A DNA stretch of 64,000 bases from Phaseolus vulgaris (lineage: Eukaryota; Streptophyta; Magnoliopsida; Fabales; Fabaceae): positions 26,044,643 through 26,108,642 of the forward strand of contig NC_023750.2 in assembly GCF_000499845.2 (NCBI RefSeq), written 5' to 3'. This document shows positions 33,410-44,036 of the stretch, one piece after another. Made by a program: the position numbers and the translations under genes. Each line of letters begins with the position of its first letter. The first letter of the stretch is position 1. The notes beneath the pieces were generated by a model. The model was given only the letters and a program-made list of their open reading frames with translations. It did not search any database and had not been told where the DNA came from.

Positions 33410-34783
33410 CTACGATGCGGTGCATCCACCACCTGAGAAACCCCCTGCAATGGTGTGGATCTCCCCATGGATAGGCATCTCATGTTGCTGGGCTTCTCCA
33501 CCTGCTGGCTGGGAACTCGACGCCCCTCCGGTCCTTCTGTCCAGCAGATAGTCGTTTAGGAACCCGCTCTTGACCAGATCATCGAGCTGGTATCCTAAAG
33601 ACAAACACGAGTCCAGGTTGTGGCCAAAGCACTGGTGAAACTCGCACCAGACGTCCGGCTTCGACCCTAGCACCTTGTCGCCCACCTTCTCGGGCGCCTT
33701 CAACCTAGCAGATATGTTAGGGATAGCGATCAGGTCCGCTAGTCCCATGACGAATTTGTGCTTAGGTGGGCGATTGTATTCCCGGCGTGCTGGTTGTTGG
33801 CGTGCTGGCGGTTGGCGCGCTTGGCTTCTTCCCTTGTTTCTCCTATCGTAAGGATAGCGAGTCCTTTGATCCTTTCTGGCCGCCGCTGCCGTTTCCAGCA
33901 CTCTCTGTGGCTGGATCCTGGTCTGGGCGCGTGGCCTAACGGGAGCCACACTGCCTCTCTTCTCGGCGACCTCACTCTCGTCGGCGATGTGAGCCACCGC
34001 AAGTCGCCTGACTTCAGCAAACGTCGCTGGATGAGCCCTGATCAAGGCTTCGCAGAATGGCCCTGGCTGCACGCCCTTCTTGAAGGCATAAACCAGCATT
34101 TCTTCATCCTTGGCCGGCGACCTGACCATCTGCGCTCCGAAGCGATTGAGGTAGTCTCTGAGGGACTCCCCATGGTACTGCCTTATATCAAACAGGTCAT
34201 AGGACACCCTGGGCGGTGCCTTGTTCACAATATACTGCTCGACAAAGATTTTCGAGAATTGCTGAAAATTAGTTATGTGGCCATTAGGCAGGCTCACAAA
34301 CCACTCCATCGCCGTTCCCTGGAGCGTGCTCACGAACATCTTACAATAGACGGCATCCGACCCTCCCGACAGCATCATCTGCGTGTGGAACGTGGTCAGA
34401 TGAGCCTCTGGATCCTCCACGCCGGTAAACACAGCTTTAACCGGAACCACGCTCGTGGGAATTGGCGTGTCGGTAATCGTCTGAACGAAAGGCATTGGGA
34501 ACACACGAGGCGGCGTCGACGGTGCCACCTCTTCAGCTGAAGAACGACCCTGCTGCTCCTGAAGAGCTCGACGTAGCTCTTCAGCTACTTTGCTGAGCTC
34601 TTCGTTCCTGGCGCGAGAGGCGACCAGGTCTTCATGTATCCTCGCCTGCTCGACGCGCGAGGCTTCTACAGTGGCCTGCAATGAGCGCATCATTTCTGCC
34701 ATCTGCGCCATGGTCATGGCGGCGTCGCCTTCAGCTGCGACGGGAGCCACGGGACTGGAACGATTGCTTCTCATCTTTCTCAT
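33410..34783 (-). CDS. A2 gag, ending at an in-frame UAG before pol
   Basis: ATG at 34783 (MRKMRSNRSS); an internal ATG at 34774 is an alternative start. The protein has an N-terminal coiled coil (MAQMAEMMRSLQATVEASR), a retrotransposon gag domain (AVFTGVEDPEAHLTTFHTQ, MEWFVSLPNGHI, NRFGAQMVRS), an Arg-rich segment and WCEFHQCFGHNLDSC, a His/Cys cluster in zinc-knuckle position. The frame ends with TAG at 33410-33412. A3 has CAG (Gln) at the same codon, followed by the same RKKYAR, so gag and pol are otherwise one continuous frame. Encodes the capsid protein. Confidence 0.88.
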   Translation of the reverse strand: MRKMRSNRSSPVAPVAAEGDAAMTMAQMAEMMRSLQATVEASRVEQARIHEDLVASRARNEELSKVAEELRRALQEQQGRSSAEEVAPSTPPRVFPMPFVQTITDTPIPTSVVPVKAVFTGVEDPEAHLTTFHTQMMLSGGSDAVYCKMFVSTLQGTAMEWFVSLPNGHITNFQQFSKIFVEQYIVNKAPPRVSYDLFDIRQYHGESLRDYLNRFGAQMVRSPAKDEEMLVYAFKKGVQPGPFCEALIRAHPATFAEVRRLAVAHIADESEVAEKRGSVAPVRPRAQTRIQPQRVLETAAAARKDQRTRYPYDRRNKGRSQARQPPARQQPARREYNRPPKHKFVMGLADLIAIPNISARLKAPEKVGDKVLGSKPDVWCEFHQCFGHNLDSCLSLGYQLDDLVKSGFLNDYLLDRRTGGASSSQPAGGEAQQHEMPIHGEIHTIAGGFSGGGCTAS

Positions 34784-35149
34784 TAACTTCAGCGAAACAC
34801 AGGAATACAGCAACTGACACTTCAACCACGATCGAATCAGCGATCAACCGGAGAAAACTCAAGAAACTGCGCAAGAACTTCAAGAACACCGCAAACCTTC
34901 GAAGAAAATCGCAGCTTCACCAAAAACCACCGTTTCCCCGCGAACCAAACAACCAAACGAAAGAACTCGAATCCACCGATCGAAAAGCCAAACGAACGGT
35001 TTAAAACACAAACTTCACCGAACGAAACTCAAAGAAACCAAGAACGACGGTTGCACCAGCACACAACCGCGCAGGAAACCTCGAAAACCTCCACGAACTC
35101 ACGCTGTGGATGGGAGCACGTTTTACACGACCCCACGGTGGGCGCCTGA
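34784..35149 (-). promoter_or_regulatory. A2 leader and primer-binding site
   Basis: The primer site is minus-strand AGGCGCCCACCGTGGGG at about 35131-35147, two bases inside the 5' LTR. B elements have TGGCGCCCACCGTGGGGCC at the same place. The rest of the leader is purine-rich on the plus strand, with no coding sequence. Confidence 0.65.
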
Positions 35150-35941
35150 TGATCCTGCCTGTTGACCGGAGCGCTGGAGAATGCCTCGTCAAAGGATCGA
35201 CGTGCGCGCCGCTTCTCACTTCCGTTCCTCCTCTGGATCTATCTCAAGAACCTGCAAAGAAACGATACGGCGCCGTTGCGGCCGATCGCACTCCGACGCT
35301 CAAGTCAGTGACGGTATCACCAAATACTAAGAACTGGAACCGTGCAAATCTCTCTCACAAACAGCTCTGTCACTCGCAAGCGTAAAGTGTATGAACTGAA
35401 CGCGCGTACCTTAGAAAATCTGTTAGGAACTCTTATATACCTGGTGGTTTTCTCTCTCCTGGCAGTTACAGACTTGGACACGTGGCTCGTATCCAACTGT
35501 ACACGTGCCATCATCTGGAGGCTCCCTGACTTGGCGCTACTTCTATTCTCATTTTGGCTAAGTTACCTATGCATGGTGCTGCCCAGTGCATAGCTAACTC
35601 AGGAGTGCGATCTCTACTGAAACTGGCGAGGTAGGGCCTTCATACACCTTCCCTGTGGTCTCGCCGGCCGCCTTCATAATCTGCTTCTCCTTTAACTTCG
35701 GCGATGTACTTGTTCTGGCGATCTCCGACTGCCTGGTCGCCTGAGTTTGCATCTGGCGACTTCGTCCTCAACCTGGCGATCGCCTATTCTGGTAAGCTAG
35801 AGATCGGAACACGCCAACTTAACTATCGGCGACTACACGTGCCTCCCGACTTCCTCCCCAACTGTCAACCTGGCGCCTTGTCAACACGCCTACACTGTAA
35901 CAGGATGCCACGTCATCGCATCCGACCACCAGGGCGGTACA
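35150..35941 (-). repeat. A2 5' LTR (792 bp) with promoter
   Basis: The minus-strand TATA box TATATAAGAG is at about 35430-35439. Two G-boxes CACGTG lie just upstream in minus orientation, at 35479-35484 (in GACACGTGGC) and 35502-35507. U3 is about 500 bp and R-U5 about 290 bp. It ends GGTACA at 35941, before the TSD. Confidence 0.92.
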
Positions 35942-36271
35942 CCTCCGATCGCCGAAAAACGATGAGGACTTTAAACTTTAACTGATGCCGCCAATCGCCG
36001 AAAGACGATGGGGACTTAGAAACTTTTTAGAAAGCATGCGACATAACTTCAAAACTCGTCTTAAATCACTTTTGGGTGACAAGGTCTTTCTTTTTTCAAA
36101 ACTCCTGCAATAACAACAAGCATGCAATCTAAAACACTTTGAACTTCGAAAACTCTTCTTTATTGGGTGGCCTCATTAAAAACCCTCCTTAGGGAAAAAA
36201 GAGTGCCCCCTTTTAAACTGTTTTAACAGAAAGCTTGCAAACTCTTCGTGTTTGTTTTACTTACAAAGCTT
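35942..36271 (-). other. A1 array remainder and pol 3' region
   Basis: Starts with the CCTCC duplication and two ATCGCCGAAAAACGAT-type repeat units, then the conserved GGCCTCATTAAAAACC block seen in A2. No gene. Confidence 0.7.
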
Positions 36272-37102
36272 TTAACTGTGATATAACTTGAGGTGTGTGG
36301 CGTTCCAGGTGCGAGGGATCACCCCTCCTTCCAACGTTTTTAAGCGGTAGGCGCCGTTCCCGAGCGCCTCGGTTATCCTGAACGGTCCCGTCCACTTAGG
36401 CGACAGCTTGTTCTCCATCTCGTACTGGTTGGCCTTCCTCATCACCAGGTCGCCTTCTCTGAACTGCCTTGGCATCACCTTCGAGTTATACCTTCGTTCA
36501 ATCCTTCTTTTCACTGCCTCAGCCTTCACTCTTGCCTCCTCCCTGACCTCATCCAGCAAATCCAAATTCAGCCTTCTTTCCTCATTCGAGTCTTCCGCTA
36601 CAAAGTTCTGGAATCTCGGCTAGCTCTCTTGGATTTCCACTGGAATCATTGCGTCGCATCCATAGACCAGGCTGAATAGGGTCTCATGGGTTCCTGAGTG
36701 CTCGGTGGTGTGGTACGTGGTGAGATGTGGCTCAGGATCCTGCACGCCGGTAAAAACAGCCTTCACGGGTACCACACTCGCAGGGATTGGCGTGCCTGTA
36801 ATCGCCTGAGCGAAAGGCATAGGGAAAACGCGAGGCGGCGTTGACGGCGCGACCTCTTCAGCGACTGGACGCCCTCGCTGCTCCTGAAGAGCTTGGCGCA
36901 ATTCCTCAGTCACTCTGCTAAGCTCTTCATTCCTGGCCTGAGAGGCGACCAGGTCCTCGTGCATTCTTGCCTGCTCTATGCGCGAGGCTTCCACATTCGC
37001 CTGCAGCGAACGCATGATTTCCACCATCTGTGCCATAGTCATGGTGCCTTCAGCAGCAACGGGCGCAACTGGACTTGAACGGTTGCTTCTCATCTTTCTC
37101 AT
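36272..37102 (-). pseudogene. A1 gag-integrase deletion fusion
   Basis: ATG at 37102 (MRKMRSNRSS) begins gag. After HLTT the frame jumps directly into the integrase C-terminal part (YHTTEHSGTHETLFSL), losing the rest of gag, protease, RT, both RNases H and most of integrase. The break uses CGT present in both parents (gag ACCACGT, integrase GGGCGTACC). The fusion stays in frame up to a TAG at 36620-36622 (a Ser codon TCG in A2), then continues to its end at 36272 (HLKLYHS). The product, if made, would lack enzyme activity. Such derivatives move only with help from relatives. Confidence 0.85.
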
Positions 37103-37521
37103 GAAAACTTGACAGATCACAAAGAGCGATGAACAACACCTTCTTCAGCGACAATCGATTCAGCGAACAATCGGTCAAAACTTCGCAAAACTCTGAAGAA
37201 CTTCAAGAACACGACCTCAACATCAATCCTTCACAGAAACTCACGACTCCACCACAAACCACCGTTTCTTCCACGAACATCCAAACGAAGCGGCGAAACT
37301 CAGATCTCACCGATTAAAACTTGCGTAAGCAGCGAAAAACTTCACCTCACTGAACAAGAACTCAAACGAACGGTGGAAAACACGAAACTGCCGAAAAAAG
37401 CTTAGATGAACGGCGAAAAATGGTTGCACCAGCACACAACCACACAGATACTGCAGAAACTTCCAAGAACTCACGCTGTGGATGGGAACAGGTTTTACAC
37501 GGCCCCACGGTGGGTGCCTGA
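37103..37521 (-). promoter_or_regulatory. A1 leader and primer-binding site
   Basis: Minus-strand AGGCACCCACCGTGGGGCC at about 37501-37519 matches the A2 primer site except for one change. The leader is otherwise non-coding. Confidence 0.6.
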
Positions 37522-38403
37522 TGATCCTGCCTGTTGACCAAAACGCTGGAGCCTTGCCTCGTCAAACCTGGATCGACTTCTGCGCCCTCTTAGCCTCCGT
37601 CCTTCACCGCGATCCACCTCAAGAACCTGCAAAAGACAGAACGGCGCCGCTGCGGCCGATCACGCTCCGACGCCCAAGTCAGCGACTTAACCACCAATTA
37701 CTAAGAGAATGCTCAAGAACTCTAAGGAACCGTGCAAAGTTCTCTCTCAACGTACTCAAAACTCGCAAGCGTAAAGAAGTAATCTGAACGTGCGTACCTC
37801 AGAAGTTCGTTGGAATCTCTTATATACCTGCGCACTTTGTCTCTCCAGAAAATTACACTTCTGGACACGTGGCTCGCATCCAGCTGTACACGTGTCACCA
37901 TCTGGAGCATCTTTGACTTGGGCACCACTTCTTACTCTTCAGTTTTTTGGCTAAGTTACTTACGCATGGAGCGCAAAGCTGCCTTGGAGCGTGATCTCTT
38001 TTGAGTGGCGAGTTCGGGTGCCTTCATATACACCTTCCCTATGGTCTCGCCGACCGCCTTCATGATCTGCTCTACCTGCCTCACCGTGTATGTTCAAGTA
38101 AGCTGTCTCCCGACCTCATCCTCTGGTTGTCTAGGAAATAACTATCTTCCTTCATCTTCGGCGATGTCCTTGTTTCGGCGATCTCTAAGCACTTGGTCGC
38201 CTGGGTTTATATCTGGCGACTTCATCTTCAACCTGGAGACCGTCGGTTTAGGTATGCTGGAGATCGGAGCACGCCAACTTAGTAACCGGCGACTACACGA
38301 GCCCCCCCGACTTCCTTCCCTTTTGCCAGCCAGGTGTCCCTTCCAACACGCCTATATAATAGCTCGATGCCACGTCATCACTTCCGACTACCAGGACGGT
38401 ACA
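37522..38403 (-). repeat. A1 5' LTR (882 bp)
   Basis: Partner of 18788-19646. Minus-strand TATA (TATATAAGAG) at about 37818-37827, with G-boxes CACGTG near 37867 and 37890. Ends GGACGGTACA, followed by TSD TCTTG. Confidence 0.92.
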
Positions 38404-38408
38404 TCTTG

Positions 38409-39176
38409 TAACTCAACAATGTCTTGAATATCCTTCCTAAGACCACTCACAAACCTAGCAATCATAGCTTCCTCACTTTCTTCTAATTCAATTTTAAGCA
38501 CAAGCGTCTCAAGCTCCTTATAATATTCATCCACATTTAGCGTGCCTTGTTGAAACCGTTGGAGTCTCAACATGAGGTCTTTCCTAAAATGTGGGGGCAC
38601 AAACCTAGCGTGCATATGATCCTTTAAAGAGTTCCAAGAGTCCACGGGAGGACCCTTGTGATAGATAATGTCCTTTACAATTCCATGCCACCATTTCATG
38701 GCATAATCACTAAACTCTAGGGTGACTAGCTTAAGCTTATGATCATCTTGGATCTCATGGATCTCAAATATTTGTTCACACTTAGCCTCCCAATCTAAAT
38801 ATACATTAGGATCACTAGAGCCATTAAAACAAGGAAGCTTGACCGAAGGAAGCCTAGACTTTGCATCTTGATAGAAGCCATTGCCGTAGTATTGTCTTTC
38901 CCCTTGGTGATGATGTCTTTGTCCATGGACTTGGGGTGGAGTTCTCCTTCTCCTATGCTCATCTTCACGGCCAAAATCATTGGAAGAAGCTCTTGTTGAA
39001 GGTCTATGATGCTCATCATGGATTGAAGGAGATGGTCTAGCTTGTTGCACCTCCATCTTTTGCAATTTCTCCTCCAAGCGTCTAATGGTTCTTTGAGCTT
39101 CATGTAATTCACCAAGGAGTGAAGCTTTGGAAGGAGAATTCTGCTTGTATTATGCATCACTTGAAAATCCAGCCAT
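38409..39176 (-). pseudogene. C3 gag N-terminal half
   Basis: Start ATG at 39176 (MAGFSSDA), then a stop TAA at 39150-39152 as codon 9. The frame then stays open to the A1 insertion. It contains EEKLQKMEVQQ coiled coil and the gag domain (VKLPCFNGSSDPNVYLDWEAKCEQIF, MKWWHGIVKDI, FRKDLMLRLQRFQQG). It continues at 18782 on the other side of A1. The early stop disables it unless translation starts at a later Met (39077). Confidence 0.8.
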
Positions 39177-40053
39177 TTGGAATTAAAAACAGCAAACACA
39201 CAAAAACAGTAAACAAGTTAAGAAACAAAAAAAAATTAGCAAAAACAGTGAGTGTGTCCAGCAAAATGCCGAAGTGAAATGAGGCAGAAAAAAAAAGTGG
39301 TCACTCTCAAAGAAATAATGTCCTTGCACCAGTCTGATCTTGAGGTCTTGGAATCCTCAAATGAAAGATGCAAAAGCAAGCACACCAATCTCAAAAGCAA
39401 CCACCACAAAACCAATGAAACAATAAAGACAAACAAGAAAAGGTATAAGCAAAGACAGGTAATTGCAAAAGGAAAACTATATGTAAGACAAACTCAAAGT
39501 GTAAGGAATGAAAGACAATCAAGAAAATAAAGAACTCAATGAGAAAGTAGGCACACAAAAGAATACTTAAGGAAAAGCACTAGAGTAGATGAAGAAAACA
39601 AAAAAATTTAGCTACTGGAAAAAAAAATTTATGCAAACTGTGCTTGATATTCACTGATTTAACTGGAATGATGTAGAGCGAACTGGATTATGAAGTTTAA
39701 ACCGCAGAAACTTCAAGATGTTAACTCAATAATGGCACTGGAATCAATTAAAAACAGTAAGCCAATTAATCGAGATAAATATTTCAAAATTCCTGCCAGA
39801 TTACTGTATTCTTTTCGGCAGAATTGTACACTTTTTTATGTTATTTATCATTTTTTTTGTACTTTGAATTTTTGAGTAATTCTTTTTTCTACTTTTTTCT
39901 AACACTTTGAATATCACAAATCCAGAATTTCAGAATTTTCCAGTGAGTAAATCAATTGCAATAAGGAAAAATAGTAAGCACTTTTTTTTCAGAAACAGAG
40001 GAATCCTAATAGGAATGAAAAACAAAATTATGAACTAGCAAAGACATAATGGA

Positions 40054-41072
40054 GCATTTGGTTAGGTTTGTGGGTGCTAATTATCAGGTGCATTTGGGAG
40101 CAGAGGAACCTGATAGTTTTTAAGGATGGGGTACCAGATGCGGACGAAGTATTCCAAAATGTTCAAGTGCAATCTTGGTTGTGGATAAAACACAAGACAA
40201 CTGACTTTTCATATGGACTATCTGACTGGATTTTGAACCCGAATCAGTGCCTTATGGTTTTTCGTTGACAGCTGTTTTAGGTCATAGTTAAGAAGTGCAA
40301 ACAATCTGTTAGCGTGGAGTGCTCTGGGCAAGCAACACCCAGATTGGAGAGCTCGTGGCAAGTCCTGTAGTAGGGTGTTTTAGCAGGATGCGAGAAGAAT
40401 ATAAACCCAGAAGGTTTAGCTGGTATGGAGTTATGGAACAAAATTGGATGTCCGACCTCCTTTATCAAGTCCTTAAGGTCTACCAGGTCTGTTGGAGAGG
40501 AGCATGGGCATTATTGGCTACTGCTATTAGCTGGAGTGGAGGAAGCATAGCTGTTAAGTAGGCCGAAACGGGGGGTGAGCGTGAAGGGTGATTTTGATGT
40601 GTCTGCAATGTTTTTGTACTAATGGGTGCTGCATGGTGTAGGGTTTACGTTCTCAAGATTGTAGGAGGTGTTCGGTGTTTTATCCCTGTAAAGGCCACGT
40701 AAGTAGGGTGCAGGGGAGAGAATGTTGAGGCCAAGTACGTAAGGTAGGCAACCCTTGGACACCTGAAAGGATACAGGAGTTATAAGCAGGTGCTGGCAGG
40801 TCCAATGCCTGGATTATGATCCTTGTGATACAGAGGGGAGCACCGTGCTGGGAAGTTTCCTCCTGCTTCTGCTGCATAGCTGCATATATCCTTTTGCCTT
40901 TACAGCTTTTCGGTTTCACTGTTTTTCTGTCAAAGTTTCTCAGGTTTATCTATAACTCTGTTCCACATGTGTTTTTAACAATATGTGATGGTGGAGGTTT
41001 GTATAAGGGTTGGGACATCCCTGAAATGTCCCGTTTAAATTTAATTTTAATTCTTTGCTGACCAAAAAAAAA
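40054..41072 (+). mobile_element. 5'-truncated L1-type LINE
   Basis: An insertion of about 1.02 kb in the C3 leader. It ends in a poly-A run and is flanked by the 16-17-bp duplication AGCAAAGACATAATGGA (40037-40053 and 41073-41089). It starts in coding sequence and ends with a 3' UTR and A-tail. Long TSD, A-tail and 5' truncation are the hallmarks of target-primed reverse transcription. Confidence 0.92.
40056..40268 (+). pseudogene. LINE ORF2 C-terminal remnant
   Basis: The open frame from the insertion border encodes CIWEQRNLIVFKDG, then QSWLWIKHKT and WILNPNQCL, the usual tail of plant L1 reverse transcriptases (IWxxRNxxVF ... SWxW ... W..NP..C). All catalytic domains are missing. The remaining 0.8 kb to the A-tail is 3' UTR-like. 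Confidence 0.7.
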
Positions 41073-41438
41073 AGCAAAGACATAATGGAAAATGATGTAT
41101 AAGAACTTGTATAGGACTAGAATACAAGTATGAACTCAATCTAAAACAGAAAATGCTCAAAAGATCAATATCACATTCAGAAAATTATATGACACTAAAG
41201 CAAGAAACAATCAAAAGCAATAAAAGTACTACTAGAAGTGATGACAATTACGGAAAAACAAAACTAAGACAAAACTTGTATGGATTCAAAAAGGAAAATA
41301 CTCAAACATATGATAGGCAAAAGAATTAAAACAGCAAGCAAACTCAAAATAAGCCTAAAACAGAAACTTAAATTGCAAGAAATTAAAAGAGCTCTTGAAA
41401 GAAAGTGCAACACAACTAAAAAATTAAAGAAGAACACA

Positions 41439-41456
41439 CCTAAACTCTAGATACCA
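41439..41456 (-). promoter_or_regulatory. C3 primer-binding site
   Basis: Minus-strand TGGTATCTAGAGTTTAGG, two bases inside the 5' LTR; initiator tRNA-Met type. Confidence 0.75.
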
Positions 41457-41458
41457 CA

Positions 41459-42456
41459 TGATGTGATTCCAATAGCATAGAAGAGAATGATTCTTGACAT
41501 TCTTGGGAATCAACTTGAGTTGGACAATTGTTAGGCACTTTTTCTTAGAATTGGATCAATGTTCTAAGACAAGAACTCACCAAAACTAGCACCAAATCCA
41601 AACTCACATGGAAGTTCCCCACATTGTCAAATTGAACCAACAAAAAGAGGTAAAACTTAAAATCACCGAATAGAATTGGAAAGGAAGCAAACTGAACCGA
41701 ACAAAATGTAATTGAAAGGCAAAGAACTGAAAATACTTGCTGGAAAATAAGAACAACCGAACCAACAACTCAAAAACAGAAGACAATAAGAACAATTGAA
41801 AGAGAAGGAAGGAAGGAGAAGAGAATGCTCATGAAGATGGATGCAAGGTTGGATGATCACGCCACTAGAAGGATGGTTGCTCCTAGATGAGTGTGCTGCC
41901 GCCACTTGAGGAAACCATGGATCCTTCAAGATAAGACTAGAGAAGAAGGCTCAAAAGCTCTCCAATGCTCACTCAAAATTTGAGTATAGTTTCTTTACTC
42001 TCAATTCAAATCTGAATTTTACAAAGGGAGCACCTCTATTTATAGCCTAAGGTGCTTAAATGTAAGCTACACAAATTCAAAAAATTCCCTCCTAAAACGT
42101 TTTAGAACCGGCGCCAATTACAAGGCACGAGGAAGGTGTGACCTCTTCCTTCACTTTGGCACCTCCTATTCTACTCCTACACCTATCTACTAACGCACCC
42201 CCCTCCTAAAGCTCCTAATTAAATCCTACAAGATGCTATGACAAAAGAGGTTTCTGATGTTTCCCTCTAAGCACCTTCAACCAAAGAAATAAGAAAAAGA
42301 GAAAATAATTGTCCCCTAGCTCCTAAAGCTTTGAACATGCTTCTTGTAAGCCTTTGAGGTGGGCTTTGACCTCCATGGGCGTCCTCCATTTGTGCCTCTA
42401 CCTCTTCTTGATCTTGTTGATTGGCCTCCATGTCCACTTGAGCTTTATCTCCATCA
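41459..42456 (-). repeat. C3 5' LTR (998 bp)
   Basis: Same termini as the other C LTRs, but visibly more diverged from 14089-15119 and 45373-46393 than those are from each other. TATA motif within GCACCT/AGGTGC near 42030-42055. It contains a pol tail frame (down to 42267). Followed by AACCT (42457-42461), the presumed target site in C2. Confidence 0.88.
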
Positions 42457-44036
42457 AACCTTGTGACCATGGAATTCAAAAGATAGTTTGTTGGTAAAGC
42501 CATCATGTAAAACTTTTCTATCAAATTGCCAAGGCCTTCCCAAAAGAACATGAGTGGCTTCCATGGGCACAACATCACATAATACCTCATCTTTGTATTT
42601 TCCAATGGAGAAATTGATGAGGACTTGTTTATTGACAATTATTTCTCCTACTTCAGTAAGCCATTGTAATTTGTAGGGCTTTGTATGAGAGATAGTAGGC
42701 AATCCAAGCTTATCTACTACTCTTGTACTAGCCACATTTGCACAACTACCCCCATCCACTATCAAGGAACAAATGTTGTTTTGAATAAGACATCTTGTAT
42801 GGAAAATATTTTCCCTATGACTTTCATCAAAAGGTTGTGAAACTTGTCCAAGAAGTCTTCTCACAACTAACAAGTCCCCTTCAAGTGGACATTCGCTCTC
42901 TTCCTCACTAGATGCATGAGAATACAATGAATGCTTAGGAGAATCCGAATCATGCTCACTAACTACAACGCCCTCATGCATGTACATACTTCGTTTGGAA
43001 GGACAATTTGCAGCTATATGACCATAACCCATACATTTAAAGCATTTAGTATTGGATGTTCTAGTGGGAGACTTAGGTCTAGAAGTAGATGGCTTAGTTT
43101 CCTTGGGTTTGAAAGAAGAATCTTTGGAAGGATGTTTATAAAAAGAATTTTTGTTTCTCCAAGACTTGGAGTAATATCCATCATTGGAAGCATTTTTGAA
43201 AGAGTTTTTCTTAGCAAGTTGGGCTTCCACCTTCATTGCAAGATGAACTAAAGAGCCCAATGATGAATACTCTTGTAACTCAACAATGTCTTGAATATCC
43301 TTCCTAAGACCACTCAAAAACCTAGCAATCATAGCTTCCTCACTTTCTTCTAATTCAATTTTAAGCACAAGCGTCTCAAGCTCCTTATAATATTCATCCA
43401 CATTTAGCGTGCCTTGTTGAAACCGTTGGAGTCTCAACATGAGGTCTTTCCTAAAATGTGAGGGCACAAACCTAGCGTGCATATGATCCTTTAAAGAGTT
43501 CCAAGAGTCCACGGGAGGACCCTTGTGATAGATAATGTCCTTTACAATTCCATGCCACCATTTCATGGCATAATCACTAAACTCTAGGGTGGCTAGCTTA
43601 AGCTTATGCTCATCTTGGATCTCATGGATCTCAAATATTTGTTCACACTTAGCCTCCCAATCTAAATATACATTAGGATCACTAGAGCCATTAAAACAAG
43701 GAAGCTTGACCGAAGGAAGCCTAGACTTTGCATCATGATAGAAGCCATTGCCGTAGTGAGTTCTTTCCCCTTGGTGATAATGTCTTTGTCCATGGACTTG
43801 GGGTGGAGTTCTCCTTCTCCTATGCTCATCTTCACGGCCAAAATCATTGGAAGAAGCTCTTGTTGAAGGTCTATGATGCTCATCATGGATTGAAGGAGAT
43901 GGTCTAGCTTGTTGCACCTCCATCTTTTGCAATTTCTCCTCCAAGCGTCTAATGGTTCTTTGAGCTTCATGTAATTCACCAAGGCTTTGGAAGGAGAATT
44001 CTTCTTGTATGATGCATCACTTGAAAATCCAGCCGT
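42457..44036 (-). pseudogene. C2 gag and protease fragment
   Basis: Gag, CCHC knuckle (CFKCMGYGHIAANC), protease (LIVDGGSCANVAS) up to FHGHKV, where C3 interrupts it. The start codon position reads ACG instead of ATG (44034-44036). A 7-bp deletion near 43982 shifts the first part. From Met at 43944 the frame is open for about 490 codons and runs into the C3 LTR, ending at 42454. The rest of C2 pol is absent or was merged into 14933-18787. Confidence 0.82.

Larger units (their letters stand above)
23655..35941 (-). mobile_element. Complete Tat-like element A2, 12,287 bp, TSD CCTCC
   Basis: Two 792-bp LTRs differ at 5 positions (0.63 percent). They are flanked by CCTCC at 23650-23654 and 35942-35946. 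It holds primer site, gag, pol, conserved 3' region, stem-loop array, opposite-strand spliced gene and purine tract. It sits inside the repeat array of A1. It is the youngest insertion in the window by LTR divergence, and nearly intact: one in-frame UAG between gag and pol, and a one-base loss near the end of pol. Confidence 0.95.
18788..38403 (-). mobile_element. Tat-like element A1, deletion derivative, TSD TCTTG
   Basis: LTRs at 18788-19646 and 37522-38403 are flanked by TCTTG (18783-18787 and 38404-38408), inside C3 gag. Without the nested A2 and its duplicated CCTCC it is about 7.3 kb. It keeps both LTRs, the primer site, the purine tract, the opposite-strand gene and part of the repeat array, but gag is fused to the end of integrase. 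It therefore cannot make its own enzymes and would need a partner to move. LTRs differ by about 23 substitutions plus a 23-bp deletion in the left copy. Confidence 0.92.
39177..41438 (-). other. C3 leader, interrupted by a LINE
   Basis: Homologous to the leaders of C1 and C2. Without the LINE (40054-41072) and one TSD copy it is about 1.2 kb, AT-rich and non-coding. Confidence 0.75.

Noticed and set aside
40680..41061. Possible small host gene frames
   Set aside because: They lie in the LINE 3' UTR, have no homology that I recognise and no start context.
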